Origin: Chloroflexi bacterium HGW-Chloroflexi-2
GTDB lineage: Bacteria; Chloroflexota; Anaerolineae; Anaerolineales; Anaerolineaceae
Length of the DNA stretch: 33,345 nucleotides
Assembly (NCBI GenBank): GCA_002840735.1
Contig: PHBY01000032.1
Coordinates: 1-33,345, forward strand
Direction: 5' to 3'
In this document: positions 15,952 to 25,436 of the stretch, in pieces
Layout of the letters: each line of letters begins with the position of its first letter
Numbering within the stretch: position 1 is the stretch's first letter
Notes under the pieces: generated by a model
Seen by the model: the letters and a program-made list of their open reading frames with translations, nothing else
What the model was told of the DNA's origin: nothing
Database searches by the model: none
Position numbers and translations under genes: made by a program

Positions 15952-16995
15952 ATGCAGATCAATGAAAAAACCCAGGTTGCGATTATTGGCGCAGGTCCGA
16001 CGGGTGTTGAACTGGCGGTAGCCCTTACCCAGGCTGATATCCCATTCCTGCTGTTCGATGCCGGGCAAATCGGGCAAACCATTACCTGGTGGCCGAAACA
16101 CACCCGTTTTTTCAGCACCTCCGAACGTATTGCCATACCGGGTTTGCCGTTGACAGTCTTTGACCAACAACATCCCACAAATGATGATTACCTGGCTTAT
16201 CTGCGCAGCGTGGTGCAGCAATTTGGTATACAGGCGCATGCTTACCAACCGGTGATTGAGGTGAAACCCTTATCGGGTGGTGATTTTTTGTTGATCACGG
16301 AGAGAAAGGGTATCCGGCAGCATTACCGGGCAGCTTTTGTGGTGTTAGCGACGGGTGGTATGGCAGAACCGCGCCTGCTGAATATTCCGGGTGAAGATCT
16401 ACCGCATGTCAGTCATTTTCTGAACGACCCACACGTTTATTTTCACCAGGAATTGCTGGTGGTCGGTGGACGTAATTCGGCGGTCGAATATGCGCTGCGT
16501 TGCTGGCGGGCTGGGGCTAAGGTGACACTCAGTTACCATAAATCGGATTTTCCGAAAACTTCTATCAAACCGGCTTTGCTGCAGGATATTGAAACAGTTG
16601 TGCGTGAAGGTAATATGCGCTTCCTACCAGGCACAGTCCCAGTTGAGATCACGATGCAGGATGTGCTGCTGGCAACCACAGATGAGCTTGGCAACCCACT
16701 CGCTGGTGAGATTGAGCAATTACCTTTTGACTTTGTATTGCTGTGCACTGGTTACCAGGCTGATTTGACACTCTTCCGGCAATTGGGCGTTGATTTATTA
16801 GGGGCTGAACAATCTCCGCGTTTCGATCCGGAGACGATGGAGAGTAATGTGCCTGGTGTGTTCGTGCTGGGCACAGTGGCGGGTGGAACGCAAAGCAAAT
16901 TCATGCATTTCATAGAAACCTCGCACGCGCATGTACCAAAAATACTGACAACTATTCAACAGCGTCTGGCAGGTTCCAGTGGGGTGATTCGTTGA
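15952..16995 (+). CDS. YpdA-like FAD/NAD(P)-binding oxidoreductase
   Basis: The 347-residue flavoprotein has the FAD-binding GAGPTG (13-18), the segment FFSTSERIAIPGLPL that is characteristic of YpdA-type enzymes, a second Rossmann motif VVGGRNSAVEYALRCWRAGAKVTL for NAD(P)H and a late CTGYQAD. YpdA in Firmicutes reduces bacillithiol disulfide. Here the thiol partner is unknown. There is no redox CxxC, in agreement with that family. Start after GGAGGATATTGT. Followed after 32 bases by nadK, which makes NADP and would support an NADPH-dependent thiol system, but that link is inference. Confidence 0.8.
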   Translation: MQINEKTQVAIIGAGPTGVELAVALTQADIPFLLFDAGQIGQTITWWPKHTRFFSTSERIAIPGLPLTVFDQQHPTNDDYLAYLRSVVQQFGIQAHAYQPVIEVKPLSGGDFLLITERKGIRQHYRAAFVVLATGGMAEPRLLNIPGEDLPHVSHFLNDPHVYFHQELLVVGGRNSAVEYALRCWRAGAKVTLSYHKSDFPKTSIKPALLQDIETVVREGNMRFLPGTVPVEITMQDVLLATTDELGNPLAGEIEQLPFDFVLLCTGYQADLTLFRQLGVDLLGAEQSPRFDPETMESNVPGVFVLGTVAGGTQSKFMHFIETSHAHVPKILTTIQQRLAGSSGVIR

Positions 16996-17013
16996 AGACT
17001 CAGGCCGCACTGG

Positions 17014-17019
17014 TATAAT
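17014..17019 (+). promoter_or_regulatory. Extended -10 box of nadK
   Basis: TGGTATAAT (extended -10, TATAAT at 17014-17019) would start transcription near 17026, two bases before ATG 17028. No Shine-Dalgarno is visible, so the message is probably leaderless. Confidence 0.55.
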
Positions 17020-17027
17020 TAATGATT

Positions 17028-17894
17028 ATGGTTATGAATCCTCCCCGTAGATTTGCAATTGCCACACATCCCTCTCAGCCCCAGGTGGCTGAAGGCGCCC
17101 GGGAACTGGTAGAGCGGTTAAAGATATTGGGGGCTGACCAGGCCTCGGCATACACTATTTACGAACCCGAACTCAAACAACTGGTTCAACAAAAAGAGAT
17201 TGATGTCTTAATTACGCTGGGTGGTGATGGCACTATGTTACGTGCAGGGCATCTGGTAGCACCCATGGGTATCCCGGTGCTGGGCATCAACCGTGGCCGC
17301 TTCGGCTTCCTGATGGAAATTGACGAGCTGGAATGCGAAGACCGCCTGAATCAACTGTTGGGTGGTGATTACCGCCTGGAAAAACGGATGATGCTGCATA
17401 GTATTCATCGTCGCGAAGACCAGAAGCTGGGCGAGTGGCATGTACTCAATGAGGTGGTGGTCTGCAGAGGGCAATATGTGCGCCCGATTCAGGTGAAAGC
17501 ACGCCTGGATGGCTATTTACTGGCTTCCTATGTGGCTGATGGAGTCATTGCTTCCACAGCAACTGGCTCAACCGCCTATGCTCTGGCGGTCGGTGGGCCG
17601 ATCCTGCCACCGGAGATGCGTAATATCCTCATCGTTGCAATTGCCCCACATCTCTCCGTCGACCGCTCGATTATCCTTTCGGAGGGATCACACATCACCC
17701 TGGAGGTCAATACCAACCACGAAGCGGTACTGAGTGCGGATGGTCAACCGCCAGTCATCCTCAAAGATGGGGATGAGGTGGATGTCTGTGCCAGTGAGCA
17801 CGCTATTAATTTTGTGCGTTTCCAGGATCAGGGATATTTTTATCGTAACTTACATAAATATATGGAACAAAATCCAATCGCAGGTGCATTGTAA
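17028..17894 (+). CDS. nadK: NAD kinase
   Basis: From ATG 17028 the protein has 288 residues. ATG 17022 and 17034 are in the same frame; 17022 would lie upstream of the predicted transcript start. It has the NAD kinase signature GGDGTMLR (about 65-72), the GINRGRFGFLMEI loop and the conserved DGVIASTATGSTAYALAVGGPI block, which bind ATP and NAD to make NADP. The length is typical. The stop codon overlaps the start of the next gene by one base (TAATG), so the B-box protein and then recN probably belong to the same transcript. Confidence 0.93.
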   Translation: MVMNPPRRFAIATHPSQPQVAEGARELVERLKILGADQASAYTIYEPELKQLVQQKEIDVLITLGGDGTMLRAGHLVAPMGIPVLGINRGRFGFLMEIDELECEDRLNQLLGGDYRLEKRMMLHSIHRREDQKLGEWHVLNEVVVCRGQYVRPIQVKARLDGYLLASYVADGVIASTATGSTAYALAVGGPILPPEMRNILIVAIAPHLSVDRSIILSEGSHITLEVNTNHEAVLSADGQPPVILKDGDEVDVCASEHAINFVRFQDQGYFYRNLHKYMEQNPIAGAL

Positions 17895-18412
17895 TGACTG
17901 AAACAAATGGTAAAAAACTTTACTGCACATGGCATCCAGATCGTGAAACTTACTTGCGTTGTAACCGTTGTGACAAGCCAATGTGTATCGAATGCGCAGT
18001 GAAAACACCCACGGGCTATCGCTGCAAGGAATGCGTGCGTGGTCAACAGAAAATCTTTGAGACCGCGATCACCCAGGACTATGTCTTTGGGATCCTGATT
18101 GCGCTGGTGTTGGGTTATATCGGTGGCCTTCTGGCGACACGTATCAGCTTCTTTGTGATTTTCCTGGCACCTTTTGCAGGTGGGATCATAGCGGAAGCGG
18201 TGCGCAATGTGATCCAGAAACGGCGTTCCAAAAAGCTATTTCAGGCAGTCACAGCTGCTGCCGTGATTGGCGGTTTGATCAGCGCATCACCACTACTGCT
18301 GGGTCTCTTATTTGGCTCTATCAATCTATTTGGCATCATCTGGATGTCTGTTTATATTGTATTAATGACCAGTGCTCTTTATTACCGGCTGGCTGGCATT
18401 CAAATTCGCTAA
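17894..18412 (+). CDS. B-box zinc-finger membrane protein
   Basis: The 172-residue protein opens with a cytoplasmic B-box-like zinc finger (Cys11, His14, Cys23, Cys26, Cys31, Cys34, Cys44, Cys47). About four membrane helices follow (residues about 60-170), with a basic loop (QKRRSKK) between them. Function is unknown. Related proteins often combine such a finger with membrane or rhomboid domains; no rhomboid catalytic motif is seen here. It sits between nadK (one-base overlap) and recN (six-base gap). Confidence 0.7.
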   Translation: MTETNGKKLYCTWHPDRETYLRCNRCDKPMCIECAVKTPTGYRCKECVRGQQKIFETAITQDYVFGILIALVLGYIGGLLATRISFFVIFLAPFAGGIIAEAVRNVIQKRRSKKLFQAVTAAAVIGGLISASPLLLGLLFGSINLFGIIWMSVYIVLMTSALYYRLAGIQIR

Positions 18413-18418
18413 AAACCT

Positions 18419-20164
18419 ATGCTGACTGAATTGCACATCACCAACTTTGCCATTATTGACCAGCTGGAACTACGTTTTCCTGCCGGGTTGGTGATCTTTA
18501 CCGGTGAGACCGGAGCAGGCAAATCGATTATTCTGGATGCCATTGAAGCATTGGTGGGAGCACGGGCTGAGACAACCAGCATTCGCGAAGGTGCCGACCG
18601 TGCCAGCCTGGAAGCTGTATTCAAGCTGAATGAGTTAAACCGGGCAGTCATCACGGATCTTCTCGCCGCTGAAGACTTGCTGGACGACCCCGATTATGTC
18701 ACATTAGGACGAGAAATTCGACGTGAGGGGCGCACTGTCGCGCGCGTCAATGGACGCGCAGTCAATGTCGGATTGTTACGTGAGATCGGCGAGCAATTGG
18801 TGGATATCCATGGGCAATCCGAGCATCTCTCTTTATTAAATGTGAAGAAGCATCTCTCCCTGTTGGATCGCTTTGCGGTCATCGCGGAGTTGCTGGAGGA
18901 TTACCAGAGTAGCTACCGAATCTGGCAGGGCATCCGCCGTGAATTGGATCAACTACGCCAGCTGGAACGGGATGCAGATCGCCGGATGGAATTATTATCC
19001 TTTCAGATTGAAGAGATTGAAGCGGCCAAACCTCTGGTGGGTGAGGAGCAGGAACTCAAGGAAGAGCGCAATCGTCTGGCTAATGCCGAAAACCTGGCGG
19101 AGTATGGGCGTACTGCTCTCGGTTTGCTGGATGAAGCCAACCCGGAGATGCCGGGTATCAGCGATTTGGTAGGACAGGTGTTACAGGCCTTGCATGGGCT
19201 GACACGCATCGATAGCTCGCAAACGAACCTGGCAGAGCAGGCAGACAGCCTGTCTGTGCTGGTAAGTGAGCTCTCGCGTGACCTGCAAACCTATCTGGAT
19301 CAGATTGAATTCAATCCCCGTCGATTGGAAGCAGTAGAAGAGCGTTTGGAAGTCCTACGGACACTACAACGAAAATATGGTGGTAGCATCGAAGCGGTAC
19401 TGGCATATGCCTACAAAGGGCGTGAAGAGTTAGAGCAAATCACCCATGCTACTGAACGAATTGAGGAATTGACCGGGCAGGAGCAGCAGATTCGGCTGAC
19501 ACTGGCTGACAAAGCGCAGCGATTATCAACGCAGCGCAAACAATCGGCGAATAAATTGTCTCTTGCTGTCGAAAAAGAATTGATGGATTTGAGCATGGAG
19601 GGGGCACGTTTTGAGGTTAGTTTCGGTATCCAGCCTGATCCACATGGTCTGGAACTGGAGACGGGCGAAACAGTTCGTTTTGACGTAACGGGTATCGACC
19701 AGGTGGAGTTCCTGATCGCTCCCAACCCGGGTGAGGGACTCAAACCAATGGTCAAGATCGCTTCAGGTGGTGAAACAGCACGGCTGATGCTGGCACTTAA
19801 ACGCGTACTGGCACAGGCTGATGAAGTCCCTACGCTGATATTTGATGAAATTGACCAGGGTATTGGTGGAAGAATCGGTTTTGTGGTCGGTGAGAAACTC
19901 TGGCATCTGGCGCGTGATCATCAGGTGTTGTGTGTCACCCATCTGCCACAGCTGGCTGCCTTTGGTGATCAACATTTGCGGGTTTCGAAGCAGGTGCAGA
20001 ACGGCAGAACTTTAACCCTCGTGGAAGCATTGGCAACCGAAGGACGACGAAACGAGTTGGCACAAATGCTGGGGGCTATCAGCGAGTCGCATCTGACTAC
20101 CGCGGATGAAACTCTACGTACCGCTCAGGAACGCACCCGGCTTTCCAAACCATCTCTACTTTAA
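18419..20164 (+). CDS. recN: DNA repair protein RecN
   Basis: The 581-residue SMC-like ATPase has Walker A GETGAGKS (29-36) at the N-terminus, the family segment VDIHGQSEHLSLL, a long central coiled coil, then the ABC signature SGGETARLMLALK, Walker B TLIFDEIDQGIGG and the His loop CVTHLPQLAAFGDQH. RecN acts early at double-strand breaks, holding DNA ends for recombination. It is full length. The start is six bases after the B-box gene, without a strong Shine-Dalgarno, consistent with translational coupling. The BTAD regulator follows after 18 bases. Confidence 0.95.
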   Translation: MLTELHITNFAIIDQLELRFPAGLVIFTGETGAGKSIILDAIEALVGARAETTSIREGADRASLEAVFKLNELNRAVITDLLAAEDLLDDPDYVTLGREIRREGRTVARVNGRAVNVGLLREIGEQLVDIHGQSEHLSLLNVKKHLSLLDRFAVIAELLEDYQSSYRIWQGIRRELDQLRQLERDADRRMELLSFQIEEIEAAKPLVGEEQELKEERNRLANAENLAEYGRTALGLLDEANPEMPGISDLVGQVLQALHGLTRIDSSQTNLAEQADSLSVLVSELSRDLQTYLDQIEFNPRRLEAVEERLEVLRTLQRKYGGSIEAVLAYAYKGREELEQITHATERIEELTGQEQQIRLTLADKAQRLSTQRKQSANKLSLAVEKELMDLSMEGARFEVSFGIQPDPHGLELETGETVRFDVTGIDQVEFLIAPNPGEGLKPMVKIASGGETARLMLALKRVLAQADEVPTLIFDEIDQGIGGRIGFVVGEKLWHLARDHQVLCVTHLPQLAAFGDQHLRVSKQVQNGRTLTLVEALATEGRRNELAQMLGAISESHLTTADETLRTAQERTRLSKPSLL

Positions 20165-20182
20165 TATTGATACGAGTAAAAT

Positions 20183-23100
20183 ATGCCGCCTGAAAATCGA
20201 TTGATGATCCACATGCTGGGGCAACCCCGGATTTTTTGGGGAGATCGGCAGATTAATATACAACGTAAACTGGCGCGTTTCTTTATTTATTACCTGGCAT
20301 GTCAGACATCAATGATCGGGCGTAGCGATCTGGTGGTTTTATTTTGGCCAGATTCGCCCAATTCACGACAACATTTACGTGATCTGTTGAGTAAATTGCG
20401 CGCCGAATTGCCTGATCCTGATCTCATCCTCACAGACCGAGATTGGATCGGACTGGATTATGCCAAAGTCAACTCAGATGTATTGATCTTTGAAGATTTA
20501 TTTGAACAGCTCTCGCTACCTTTTTTGAATATCGAAAACCGCCCATTACCTGAGGCAATATACCAGAAAATGTTAAACGCGATCAATATGTGGGAAGCAC
20601 CGGCATTTTTGTATGGGATTCGGCTTTTGGATAGCGATGACTTGAACGAGTGGGTTACAGAGCAAAATCGCAGATTGAGGCATAAATGGTTGAGCCTGAT
20701 GATGCGTATCAGTCATCACTTAATTGCAAAAGGGGACTTTGAAAGCGCTCTGACCTGGCTTGAAAAGATCAACGAATATGATGATAATTATGACTTTCCC
20801 CAGGTGATTTATAACCATCTGGATGTTCTCTATCAACTGGGAAGACTTTCCCAGGCTTATGAGTATGGCTTGCGTTTTACAGACCAGATTAAAACCGATT
20901 GGTTTGCGGAACACCGTCTGGCGTTTGAAACCTTGATGAAACGGATTAAAAGTGAACGTATCCAGGTCGCGATGCGCACGCAACCACCCGCACGATCAAG
21001 CCGTGGGAAAAACATACCGTTTGTTGGCAGAGATGATCTGCTCACACAATTCCAAAGGGCTTCCCGTCGCGGTGACATTGTTGTGATTTCCGGTGAAACC
21101 GGGCTTGGTAAATCGCGCCTGTTGATTGAATTTGTAAATAGTTTAGCCAATCCTACCCCTGTCCATTCCATGGAAGCTATATATTCTGAGCGAACAATTG
21201 CTTTTCATCCCATCATTGAACATTTACGCCAGGTTTTGAACATGAGTGATTGGCAGAAAATTGAAAGGTTTTGGGTTTCTCAACTTTCCCTTCTCATGCC
21301 AGAATTGCAGAGCCAGCTGGAATACAAATCAGAATTATTTAACCTGGCGGAAAATCAACAACTCAGTGTGTATGAAGCCTTTCGACAGATATTGTTGACG
21401 CTTGCAGGAAATCAAAAAATTTTAATCAGTGTTAAAAATGCCCAATGGCTGGATCAAGAAACAATTGGTTTATTTTCCTACCTGACCCACAGACATTTTT
21501 TCAGCGAAAAGGCACATCTGGTATTGCTGTTGGGAAAGAATGAACTGAATGTGCCAGTCTTCGACTTCCTGAAAGATCCTGCCTGGGTCAGCCAGATTGC
21601 ATGGATTCATATCCCACCATTGGAATTGGATGCCATTTCGAATATAGCTCTTTATATTCTTCGCAAACCGCTTTCAGAGAAACTTACACAACAACTCAAG
21701 GATGCAACCGGAGGCAATCCATTATTTGTGATTGAAACTTTGCAGATGATGATAGAAAAACCAGACCTATTAACAGAATTATCCTGGGACCAGATTCCAT
21801 TATCGGGTGTGGTTCAGATTGTCATCCGGGAGCGATTGGGTCATCTTACACAGAATGCCCGGCTGGTTTTGGATTGTGCTGCTATTGTGGGATCGGAATT
21901 TAGTTTTGATTATGTTGAAGTAATGGCTGATCTACAGGAAACAGCATTGGTATCGGCCATCGATGAATTGATTGATAAAGATATCATTGGGATTAGTTCG
22001 CAACTTCAACAGCCTTTACGCTATAAATTCAACCAGACATTCGTGCGGGATGTAATCTGGCAGGGACTCAGCCAGACTCAAAAGCAGATATTACATAAAC
22101 ACCTGGCGGATCACTTGCTGACAAGAATCATGCATAAGAAGACTGCGGATGAACTGGCGGATATCGGTTACCATTTAGGCAGTGCGGGAAAGGTTGATCA
22201 GGCATTCCAGTACTGGATTGAAGCAGCGGAATTGTTCAATCATGCGGATATTAATCAGAAAGCAAACCATGCTTACGAACAGGCATACCTTCTATCCCAA
22301 AATCACAACTTTAATTTCACTGATGAACAACTGTACAAATTATGGGTGGGTTGGGGCGAATTGGCAAACAAAATGAATGATTTTAAATCCGCGATTGAGT
22401 ATTATCATCATGCGGTTAAAGAAGGCTTATTTCGCAATTCCTCTTTGTTGATTGGCAGCGGTCTGAGTGGAGAAGGTTATTTATTTCTGATGCGCGGGTT
22501 GCCTGATAAAGCAAAACAATATCTGGAACAAGCCGCATTGCATTTGAAGGAAGGATCAGTTTCAGAATATATTCGCAATAGTATTCGTATGATGCTCACT
22601 CATTTGTATTGTTTTGATTTACAGGCCAGTATCACTGAATATAAATCGATTGCCTGGTTGGAGAGCCAAATGAAGACGGACAACGATCATTTGATCTTTG
22701 CCAGTCTTCAAAGCACTATAGCCTTGACTTACACATTATCTGGAGAATTTAAGCAAGCAGAAACAGAAGCCAATAAGTCCATTCAAACCGCTATGCGGTT
22801 AAATAACCCAACTTTGAGGATTGAAAATGAGTTTTCGCTTGGTCTTGGTTATTATTACCAGGGATTATATAAAAAGTCTTTGGATAAATTTGGTCTGGTA
22901 ATCCAAATTGCAGAATCCAATTATTATTGGCGATTCGTTTTGGAATCGCTTTCGGTGATCAATCGCGTCTTTTTAGCCTTAGGAAAAACGTATCTATGTT
23001 TCGAAAATATTCAAAATGGTTTTACACTGGCTAAAATATATCAATATACAAGCATGCATAGCATTTTGATCAATTCGGAAGGACGATTTTATTTAGCTTT

Positions 23101-23698
23101 TGGAAAATACGAAAAAGCAATTACATTATTTGAGGAAGCGCTTAAATTCAGTAACAATAAGCGCAATGTACTTCTTAATCAAATGTGTATTGGTTTCTCT
23201 AAAATCTTGATGGGTGAACATGAAAATGGGTTAAAGATGTTACAGGAAGTGCTGGAGGATGAAGAAACGCAGAAGTTAATCCAATTACAGTCAGAATCCA
23301 AAGCGCGTCTTGGATTGGCATACTATTTTAAAGGCGATACACAGAAGGCACTTACCATACTGGAAGAGGTTACAATTCAAATGCAAGAATTTAGATTTGC
23401 AGGTGCAGGGACTGCATACGCCTATGTGCGGGCTCAGGATGCATTGAACAAGCATGAGCCAAAGGTTGCGAGAGAGATGGCTGAAATCATCATGCAGAAA
23501 GCCAAACAGGAAGAATCTCCCTGGCTGGAGTGGCACGCATTGGAAATTATGATCGCTGCTGACCAATTAGAGGGGAAACTTTGTAATAAATGCCTGAATC
23601 AAAAACAATATATCATACGAAATCTGAATCAATCAAAACCACAAAATCTCAATTTATCCTTTGATCCGAATTCCCCACCACTCTTCGTTTTAGTGTAG
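20183..23698 (+). CDS. Large BTAD/AAA/TPR transcriptional regulator
   Basis: The 1171-residue protein has an N-terminal winged-helix plus bacterial transcriptional activator domain (about 5-260: MLGQPRIFWGDRQI, ARFFIYYLACQ, LFWPDSPNSRQHLRDLLSKLR). An AAA/NB-ARC-like ATPase follows (FVGRDDLL, Walker A GETGLGKS 304-311), and then a long run of TPR-like helices to the end (about 640-1120). Such proteins activate promoters in response to unknown signals. The usual Walker B acidic residues are poor: ILISVKNAQWLD stands where a D-D/E-x-x-W-x-D is expected. The last codons (from 23687) lie in the 100-bp repeat that flanks the insertion sequence, so the reading frame is intact but its 3' flank has been changed. 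Confidence 0.82.
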   Translation: MPPENRLMIHMLGQPRIFWGDRQINIQRKLARFFIYYLACQTSMIGRSDLVVLFWPDSPNSRQHLRDLLSKLRAELPDPDLILTDRDWIGLDYAKVNSDVLIFEDLFEQLSLPFLNIENRPLPEAIYQKMLNAINMWEAPAFLYGIRLLDSDDLNEWVTEQNRRLRHKWLSLMMRISHHLIAKGDFESALTWLEKINEYDDNYDFPQVIYNHLDVLYQLGRLSQAYEYGLRFTDQIKTDWFAEHRLAFETLMKRIKSERIQVAMRTQPPARSSRGKNIPFVGRDDLLTQFQRASRRGDIVVISGETGLGKSRLLIEFVNSLANPTPVHSMEAIYSERTIAFHPIIEHLRQVLNMSDWQKIERFWVSQLSLLMPELQSQLEYKSELFNLAENQQLSVYEAFRQILLTLAGNQKILISVKNAQWLDQETIGLFSYLTHRHFFSEKAHLVLLLGKNELNVPVFDFLKDPAWVSQIAWIHIPPLELDAISNIALYILRKPLSEKLTQQLKDATGGNPLFVIETLQMMIEKPDLLTELSWDQIPLSGVVQIVIRERLGHLTQNARLVLDCAAIVGSEFSFDYVEVMADLQETALVSAIDELIDKDIIGISSQLQQPLRYKFNQTFVRDVIWQGLSQTQKQILHKHLADHLLTRIMHKKTADELADIGYHLGSAGKVDQAFQYWIEAAELFNHADINQKANHAYEQAYLLSQNHNFNFTDEQLYKLWVGWGELANKMNDFKSAIEYYHHAVKEGLFRNSSLLIGSGLSGEGYLFLMRGLPDKAKQYLEQAALHLKEGSVSEYIRNSIRMMLTHLYCFDLQASITEYKSIAWLESQMKTDNDHLIFASLQSTIALTYTLSGEFKQAETEANKSIQTAMRLNNPTLRIENEFSLGLGYYYQGLYKKSLDKFGLVIQIAESNYYWRFVLESLSVINRVFLALGKTYLCFENIQNGFTLAKIYQYTSMHSILINSEGRFYLAFGKYEKAITLFEEALKFSNNKRNVLLNQMCIGFSKILMGEHENGLKMLQEVLEDEETQKLIQLQSESKARLGLAYYFKGDTQKALTILEEVTIQMQEFRFAGAGTAYAYVRAQDALNKHEPKVAREMAEIIMQKAKQEESPWLEWHALEIMIAADQLEGKLCNKCLNQKQYIIRNLNQSKPQNLNLSFDPNSPPLFVLV

Positions 23699-23786
23699 AC
23701 AAAATCATAAACAAATTGGTATAATTTGTCTACGCTTTGTCAATGGCAGCGGCGTATAAATAAATTATCATTTGCGTTGCAGAAAA
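23687..23786 (+). repeat. 100-bp direct repeat, left copy (flanks IS)
   Basis: Identical base for base to 25337-25436, exactly 1650 bases apart. The match ends abruptly on both sides (C/G before, T/G after). It covers the last 12 bases of the BTAD gene and a small promoter. It is best explained as a long target duplication made by the insertion sequence between the copies. Confidence 0.93.
23695..23733 (+). promoter_or_regulatory. Promoter inside an inverted repeat, left copy
   Basis: TAGACA (23696-23701, over the BTAD stop codon), 18 bases, and an extended -10 TTGGTATAAT (TATAAT 23720-23725) are bracketed by GTAGACAAA (23695-23703) and TTTGTCTAC (23725-23733). It points to the transposase gene, with a predicted start near 23732. 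Confidence 0.55.
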
Positions 23787-25336
23787 TCATTAACTGCAAA
23801 AAAGCATGATTTTGAGCGTAAAAAATGAATTTTGGGGACACTAGGCGGTGGTAAAAGATGAGCTACAATTGTAATTATGGCGTTCATCCGGAAAGTAAAA
23901 ACCACAAGTGGCGCAACAGCAGTTCAAATTGCTTACAAACAAAAAGGCAAGATTGTCAAGATAAATCACCTTGGCAGTGCTCATACTGACGAAGATCTGA
24001 AAATTCTGTTGGCTTTGGCACGCAAGCAATTGCAGAAAAACCAACTACCATTGTTTCCAGAAATACAAACATCTCTACAAGTAGGGATCAAACGGTCCTT
24101 TTCAGATTTATTATGGAAGACCTTACGGGAACAATATCAAAAGCTCGGATTCGATCAGTTGAATGACGAAGTATTTGAGGCTCTATGCCTGGCACGTATT
24201 GTTGAGCCCAGCTCCAAATTGGATAGCTTGCGAGTATTGGCAGATCTAGGATTGGGAAAACTTGACCAAAATAAGCTATATCGATGTTTAGCCAAGGCAG
24301 CAGACCAGAATTACAGAAAGATAATCAATCAAGCCTGTTTTGAGCATGTTGGAGGGGATAAACTTGCGCTCATTCTCTACGATGTTACCACCCTGTATTT
24401 CGAGACACAAAAAGAAGATGATTATCGGAAACCAGGGTTAAGTAAAGAACGCAGATTAGAACCACAGATCATTATTGGACTACTGGTGGATCAAAGAGGA
24501 TTTCCCCTGGGTTTACACAGTTTTGAAGGCAATAAAGCGGAAACAAAGACCATTTTGCCTGTAATCGAAGCATTTCAAGCCCAGCATGGGCTAAAAAAGA
24601 TTACCATTGTGGCGGATGCTGCCATGCTCAGTGCGACCAATTTGACAGCCTTCACGGAAGCCGGGTACACCTACATTGTGGGTTCACGGCTTCATAAGAT
24701 CCCCTATGAGCTGACAGAATTTCAAAAAACAGGTGAAATGTTTGACCAACAAATTATAGTCTCACAGCAGAACGGATATCGAGTAATCTACCAGTATCGA
24801 ACAAAGCGAGCTGCATTGGATCTCCGAAATATTGAAAAACAGATTACCAAGGCCAAAAAGGCGATCAACGGACAGATACCAGCCAATCGAATGAAATTCT
24901 TGACAATCCAGGCAACCAGCAAACAACTAAATCAGAAATTGATTGATAAAGCGAGAGCATTGGCTGGGATCAAAGCATATGTAACCAACCTGGATATCCC
25001 GGATGAGGAGGTGATCGCTTACTACCATCAGCTTTTTCAGGTGGAAGCTTCATTTCGAATGGCCAAATCTGATCTGAAAGCCAGACCCATCTATCACCGC
25101 AAGCGGGATGCAATAGAAGCGCACCTTACGATAGTGTTGGCTGCATTGGCGATTAGTAGAAATATTGAATATCAGACAGGTGTCAGTATAAAGAAATTTG
25201 TGAAGTTGATGCGACCATTGCGATCTGCAATTGTTACTATCAATTCAAAGGAGGTTTTAGCGAACCCAGAGCTTTCTCCTGAGGTTAGTTTACTGCTAAA
25301 TAATCTGGCTTCAGGACACTAGGATGATAAACTCAG
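23787..25336 (+). mobile_element. IS1634-like insertion sequence
   Basis: The 1550-bp segment between two perfect 100-bp direct repeats carries one transposase gene. Long and variable direct repeats are a known trait of IS1634 of Mycoplasma. I see no convincing terminal inverted repeats, so the exact ends are inferred from the repeats. GGACACTAGG occurs near each end (23836-23845 and 25314-25323) but in direct orientation. AAAATCAT/ATGATTTT (23783-23790 and 23806-23813) forms a hairpin across the left junction. Confidence 0.8.
23877..25322 (+). CDS. IS1634-family transposase (DDE, IS4 superfamily)
   Basis: The 481-residue protein is intact. The N-terminus AFIRKVKTTSGATAVQIAYKQKGKIVKINHLGSAH is typical of IS1634 transposases. 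The DDE core shows LALILYDVTTLYFE (first Asp), TIVADAAMLS (second Asp) and YHQLFQVEASFRMAKSDLKARPIYHRKRDAIEAHL (Glu with the Y-R-E-K arrangement of the IS4 superfamily). It cuts and joins the ends of its own element. TACAAT seven bases before the ATG may give a leaderless message, and a stronger promoter lies in the left repeat. The stop lies 14 bases before the right repeat. Confidence 0.92.
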   Translation: MAFIRKVKTTSGATAVQIAYKQKGKIVKINHLGSAHTDEDLKILLALARKQLQKNQLPLFPEIQTSLQVGIKRSFSDLLWKTLREQYQKLGFDQLNDEVFEALCLARIVEPSSKLDSLRVLADLGLGKLDQNKLYRCLAKAADQNYRKIINQACFEHVGGDKLALILYDVTTLYFETQKEDDYRKPGLSKERRLEPQIIIGLLVDQRGFPLGLHSFEGNKAETKTILPVIEAFQAQHGLKKITIVADAAMLSATNLTAFTEAGYTYIVGSRLHKIPYELTEFQKTGEMFDQQIIVSQQNGYRVIYQYRTKRAALDLRNIEKQITKAKKAINGQIPANRMKFLTIQATSKQLNQKLIDKARALAGIKAYVTNLDIPDEEVIAYYHQLFQVEASFRMAKSDLKARPIYHRKRDAIEAHLTIVLAALAISRNIEYQTGVSIKKFVKLMRPLRSAIVTINSKEVLANPELSPEVSLLLNNLASGH

Positions 25337-25436
25337 GTTTTAGTGTAGACAAAATCATAAACAAATTGGTATAATTTGTCTACGCTTTGTCAATGGCAGC
25401 GGCGTATAAATAAATTATCATTTGCGTTGCAGAAAA
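25337..25436 (+). repeat. 100-bp direct repeat, right copy (flanks IS)
   Basis: Identical to 23687-23786. It starts with a remnant of the BTAD reading frame (last codons and stop, TAG at 25346-25348) that is now detached from the gene, and includes the promoter at 25346-25375. Confidence 0.93.

Noticed and set aside
23836-25323. GGACACTAGG pair as terminal inverted repeats of the insertion sequence
   Set aside because: The two copies are in direct orientation and at unequal distances from the ends.
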